A DNA stretch of 10,052 nt, from contig JAQEDJ010000057.1 of the NCBI GenBank assembly GCA_027669525.1, forward strand, positions 1 to 10,052, in the 5' to 3' direction. Numbering within the stretch: the stretch's first letter is position 1; each line of letters begins with the position of its first letter. Under the pieces are notes generated by a model. It ran no database searches. It was not told the DNA's origin and was given only the letters and a program-made list of their open reading frames with translations. Of this stretch, positions 7,499 through 10,052 are shown piece after piece. The position numbers were made by a program, and so were the translations under genes. Source of the DNA: Coriobacteriaceae bacterium AM48-5. GTDB taxonomy: Bacteria > Actinomycetota > Coriobacteriia > Coriobacteriales > Coriobacteriaceae.

Positions 7499-8316
7499 AA
7501 GCGTCGAGGTAGATGCGCTGGGGGCGATTGCGGTGTCGGGCGAAGATGATGAGCGCCAGGCCCGCAATAACGAGCGGAAGGCTCAGCAGCTGACCCATCG
7601 TGATGACGCCGCCCAGCAGATAGCCAAGCTGGGCGTCGGGCACGCGCACGAACTCGACGAGGAAGCGGACGATGCCGTAACCCATCACAAACACGCCCAT
7701 AAACGTGCCTGGGGCAGCAGCGGCTTTTTGCGGCTGAGCACCTGCAGAATGCAAAAGAGCACGACGCCCTCAAGAAACGCCTCATAGAGCTGGGAGGGAT
7801 GGCGCGGCATATCGCCCGCAGTGCCGCCAAAGACCACACCCCAAGGCAGATCGGTCGGCTTACCCCACAGCTCGCCGTTGACGAAATTGGCACAACGGCC
7901 CAGGCACAGGGCCAGCGGGGCGCCGATCACGGCAAGGTCGGCGATGGTCCAGGCGTCAAGCTTATACATGCGGCACACGATGATACCGCCCAAGATGCCG
8001 CCCACCAGGCCGCCGTGGAAGCTCATGCCGCCCTCGTTGGTGGCAAAGATCTCGAGCGGGTGGGTCCAATAGTAGCCATCGCCGTAAAAGACGACGTAAA
8101 ACAGGCGCGCGCCGATGATGAGGCCAAAGACCGCGCCGACCACGACGCTCGTCAGGTCATCGATCGTAATGTCGAAGCCCCAACGACGCTGCGTGCGGTA
8201 CATAACGACCGCCGTGAGCAGGGCGCCGACACGTAGGCCAGGCCGTACCAGTAGATAGTGATGGGGCCCGCCGAGATCGCGACGGGATCAAGCATATGGT
8301 AGAGGTCGTTGAGCAT
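7497..8316 (-). CDS. lgt: Prolipoprotein diacylglyceryl transferase Lgt; two frameshifts (near 8226-8235 and 7706-7714)
   Basis: Lgt moves a diacylglyceryl group from phosphatidylglycerol to the lipobox cysteine of prelipoproteins at the cytoplasmic membrane. ATG 8316, behind AGGGGAT, starts MLNDLYHMLDPVAIS and GPITIYWYGLAYV, the typical first helix. The middle frame (8203 leftwards) gives FGLIIGARLFY, GGMSFHGGLVGG, the GRCANFVNGELWG signature (conserved Arg and Asn) and RHPSQLYEAFLEG. A third frame gives GTFMGVFVMGYGIVRFLVEFVR, with the catalytic-region Arg and Glu, and ends at TAA 7497. Each join needs one extra base (for example CAGGCACG to CAGGGCACG at the second). The restored protein is about 273 residues, the normal size. 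All key motifs are present. Because lgt is usually conserved, two errors in the sequence are likelier than a true double mutation. Confidence 0.93.
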
Positions 8317-8343
8317 ATCGATCCCCTGCTCCCTACATACAAA

Positions 8344-8374
8344 TGCGGCCGCGGGCCTTACGCTCGCAGCCGCA
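8344..8374 (-). terminator. Hairpin between nifU-like gene and lgt, possible terminator
   Basis: On the minus strand TGCGGCTGC pairs with GCGGCCGCA (nine pairs with one G-U) around a 13-base loop, followed by TTTGTATG. The stem is strong but the T-run is only three, so it may be a weak terminator after the NifU-like gene or a structured leader of lgt, whose start is 28 bases further on. Confidence 0.5.
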
Positions 8375-8393
8375 CATTTGGACGTAACGTCTA

Positions 8394-8413
8394 TGCGGAG
8401 CGTACCGTCCGCA
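8394..8413. other. Second hairpin in the nifU-lgt gap
   Basis: TGCGGA (8394-8399) pairs with TCCGCA (8408-8413) around an 8-base loop, 11 bases beyond the NifU-like stop codon. It has no T-run. With the hairpin at 8344-8374 it means most of this 108-base gap can fold. Confidence 0.5.
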
Positions 8414-8424
8414 GCTTTCGCGTC

Positions 8425-8703
8425 TTAGAACGGCGCGTACTCGTCGTACAGGTCCTCGGCCTCGCCGGAAGCATTGACCTGCTCAACGCGGGTAACGCCG
8501 GGCACATGCTCCTTCAGGATGCGCTCGATACCCATGGAAAGGGTTAGCGAGCTCATGGGGCAGCCGGCGCAGGCGCCCTGCAGCTCCAGCTTGACAACAC
8601 CCTCGTCGTCGACGCCCACATACTCCATATCGCCGCCATCGGCCTGCAGGTTGGGGCGAATCTCTTCAAGAACCTTCTTAAGCAGCTCTTCGTTAACAGC
8701 CAC
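8425..8703 (-). CDS. NifU C-terminal domain Fe-S cluster scaffold protein
   Basis: A 92-residue stand-alone NifU C-terminal (NFU-type) domain. It shows the expected LEEIRPNLQADGGDMEYV opening (helix, then the DGGD turn), VVKLELQGACAGCPMSS with the cluster-binding CxxC at residues 45-48, and the TLSMGIERILKEHVPGV helix. Such proteins carry or transfer Fe-S clusters in the cytoplasm and usually act as dimers with the cluster bridged by the two CxxC pairs. The start is GTG at 8703, with AAGGAG five bases before it. A perfect 6-base stem (8726-8741) lies just upstream of the ribosome site. The gene stands alone, with over 100 bases on each side. The short product and C-terminal tail (EDLYDEYAPF) are ordinary. 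Confidence 0.93.
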   Translation of the reverse strand: MAVNEELLKKVLEEIRPNLQADGGDMEYVGVDDEGVVKLELQGACAGCPMSSLTLSMGIERILKEHVPGVTRVEQVNASGEAEDLYDEYAPF

Positions 8704-8725
8704 AGGGGCTCCTTTCTCACAATAA

Positions 8726-8741
8726 CGCGGGCACGCCCGCG
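8726..8741. other. Perfect hairpin in the leader of the NifU-like gene
   Basis: CGCGGG (8726-8731) and CCCGCG (8736-8741) form a 6-base all-G/C stem with loop CACG, ending 11 bases before the AAGGAG ribosome site. No T-run follows on either strand, so it is more likely a leader structure than a terminator. I see no recognised riboswitch or protein-binding pattern in the remaining 8742-8873, apart from a 12-base palindrome CGCCAGCTGGCG at 8852-8863. Confidence 0.5.
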
Positions 8742-8873
8742 GACAGGGGCTATGTTACTACAGCCATGTACCCGCTTAGGCGCCAGCCATGCGTGCGGAC
8801 ACGACTTTCACGAGCAGTCAATTTGGGACGGGGCTCTTTTGGCTGTTTTGCCGCCAGCTGGCGTTGGCACGCG

Positions 8874-9398
8874 CTACTGCCGAGCCTGTCCCCCGGTACC
8901 AATCTGGACATCGACGATGACCTGGCGGTAGCTGATGCCGCAGGAGTCGAGAATGCGGCGGCTGATACGGCCGTCATCGGTGTCGGCATACTTATTGTCC
9001 AGGTAGACGACCTCGCCCACGCCCACCTGCGCCAGGATCTTGGCGCAGTCATGGCACGGGAACAGCGTGACGTAAACCGTGGAACCCTCGAGGTCCTTGA
9101 GCGAGCCACGGTAGTTGAGCACGGCGTTGGCCTCGGCATGGACCACGTAGTTGTGCTTGTCCTGCAGCGGGTCATCGCTCGTACCCCACGGGAAAAAGTC
9201 GTCGTTGAGCGCCGAGGGCGTGCCGTTGTAACCCACCGAAAGGATGCGGTGGTTGGTGCTGGCGATGCACGCTCCCACCTGCGTGTTGGGGTCCTTGCTG
9301 CGGCGCTGCGCGGCGATGGCCACGCTCATAAAGAACTCGTCCCAGCTAATAACGTCGCGGCGCTTGCCCGACGCGGTTTGATGAAGATCGTCCGACAT
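8874..9398 (-). CDS. dCMP deaminase family protein (ComEB-like)
   Basis: A 174-residue zinc-dependent deaminase from ATG 9398, chosen because GGAGGTG lies 7 bases upstream; an ATG 12 codons earlier (9434) has no comparable site. Motifs: SWDEFFMSVA at the first helix, VGYNGTP (55-61), the zinc/catalytic HAE at 87-89 followed by ANAVLNYRG, and PCHDCAK with the two zinc cysteines at 115 and 118. These match deoxycytidylate deaminases and ComEB, which make dUMP for thymidylate synthesis. Length and motif spacing are normal. It lies 82 bases downstream of coaX and may share its transcript. The last residues (GTGGQARQ) are low in family signal; the DNA there carries a GGGGGACAGG string like the loop core of the nearby hairpin repeats. 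Confidence 0.92.
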   Translation of the reverse strand: MSDDLHQTASGKRRDVISWDEFFMSVAIAAQRRSKDPNTQVGACIASTNHRILSVGYNGTPSALNDDFFPWGTSDDPLQDKHNYVVHAEANAVLNYRGSLKDLEGSTVYVTLFPCHDCAKILAQVGVGEVVYLDNKYADTDDGRISRRILDSCGISYRQVIVDVQIGTGGQARQ

Positions 9399-9480
9399 GG
9401 CAGACACCTCCGCAATCGCAATAGTTTGGCCCATTGTAGCAGGTGAAAGGTAGGGGCGCTTATCCCACCAGCCCCTCGCC

Positions 9481-10052
9481 CTACGCGCGGCGGGGCTTTT
9501 GGTTGATGCGGTAGAGCTCGGCGAGACCCCGCAACGTCAGCGCGTCGTCTACCGTCAGGCTATGGCCGACCAGCGCCGCAAGTGCCTCGGCATCGTCGCC
9601 GGTAATGACGATGGGCACATCGCCCTCCCCCGCGGCCTTGGTCGCGCGCATCTCGGCAAGCACCATGTCGAGCATTCCGTCGATGCGGGCTACCTCGCCC
9701 AAAACCACACCCGAGCGCATGGCCTCACGCGTGTTGCGTCCGATGACGTGCGTTGGCGCCGAGGGCTCAACCTGGGGTAGGCGCGCTGCTGCCGCCGAAA
9801 GCGAACGGGCGCCGAGGGCCAGGCCTGGCGCGATAACGCCGCCCACAAAGGTACCGTGCACGTCGATGACCTCGATATTGGTCGTCGTGCCCAGGTCAAT
9901 CACGATGCACGGCGAGCCGTAGACGGCGCGGGCCGCCACGGCATCGGCGATGCGGTCGGGGCCGATCTCGGCCGGATCGTCGTAGTGCACGGGTATGCCG
10001 GTCTTAAGTCCCGGCCCCACGGTGAGCACGCGCCCCGTGCAGGTGCGGGAAA
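9481..10052 (-). CDS. coaX: Type III pantothenate kinase CoaX, 5' end beyond the window
   Basis: The frame enters from the right edge and runs about 190 codons to TAG at 9481. CoaX phosphorylates pantothenate in the first step of coenzyme A synthesis and is an ASKHA-fold enzyme with no homology to CoaA. Visible motifs: VGPGLKTGIPVHYDDP, IGPDRIADAVAA, VIDLGTTTNIEVID, the glycine-rich GGVIAPGLALGARSL, IGRNTREAMRSG, an IVITGDDAEALA strand and LTLRGLAELYRIN at the end. Compared with a usual length of about 255, roughly the first 65 residues, including the N-terminal catalytic Asp/phosphate region, are off the window. The GTG at 10029 is an internal codon, not the start. The substrate-binding GADR motif reads GPDR here, a mild departure. 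Confidence 0.93.
   Translation of the reverse strand, partial: SRTCTGRVLTVGPGLKTGIPVHYDDPAEIGPDRIADAVAARAVYGSPCIVIDLGTTTNIEVIDVHGTFVGGVIAPGLALGARSLSAAAARLPQVEPSAPTHVIGRNTREAMRSGVVLGEVARIDGMLDMVLAEMRATKAAGEGDVPIVITGDDAEALAALVGHSLTVDDALTLRGLAELYRINQKPRRA

Noticed and set aside
7497..8316. Programmed frameshifting in lgt
   Set aside because: There are no slippery heptamers or stimulatory structures at the joins, and two shifts would be needed in one short gene; missing bases in the sequence are simpler.
8874..9434. Longer deaminase start at 9434
   Set aside because: The ATG at 9398 has GGAGGTG at ideal spacing, and the extra 12 residues do not fit the family.

Overview
The window is G+C-rich bacterial DNA in which every gene I can support lies on the minus strand. 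The gene set is an amaP/DUF2273/asp23 cell-envelope stress operon, yitT, yebC, lgt, a NifU-like protein, a dCMP-type deaminase and a type III pantothenate kinase. Together with a distinctive family of intergenic hairpin repeats, this suggests a Gram-positive gut actinobacterium of the Coriobacteriia, most likely Collinsella or a close relative. That assignment is an inference from gene content and style; no database comparison was made.

Layout, read in the direction of transcription (from the right edge leftwards): coaX (cut by the right edge), a ComEB-like dCMP deaminase, a small NifU-type Fe-S scaffold, lgt (prolipoprotein diacylglyceryl transferase), a 727-residue polytopic membrane protein resembling DUF6020/GT-C proteins, yebC (transcriptional regulator family), amaP-DUF2273-asp23 as a tight operon, yitT (membrane transporter-like, with DUF2179), and a zinc-ribbon multi-pass membrane protein resembling DUF4013 (cut by the left edge). 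Most are housekeeping or envelope genes. I see no phage, plasmid, CRISPR, tRNA or rRNA signal. No gap exceeds about 210 bases once the broken genes are joined.

Two things stand out. First, yitT, yebC and lgt (twice) are each broken by what looks like one missing base, with strong family homology continuing in the next frame. The shared direction and the essential nature of lgt point to sequencing or assembly error rather than decay, so the genes are given here as whole reconstructed spans.

Second, four intergenic hairpin elements share a loop core of the form GGG(G)NCAGG. Three of them begin exactly at the TAA stop codon of an upstream gene (lgt, the 727-residue gene and asp23). Two of the four (2501-2555 and 7373-7427) are inverted copies matching at 51 of 55 positions. 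They look like REP-type palindromic elements of the kind mobilised by Y1 (REP-associated tyrosine) transposases; no such transposase is in the window.

Functionally, the amaP operon builds an Asp23 stress complex at the membrane. Lgt acts on lipoproteins at the membrane, the 727-residue protein may act on surface glycans, and coaX, the deaminase and the NifU-like protein serve CoA, pyrimidine-nucleotide and Fe-S metabolism.
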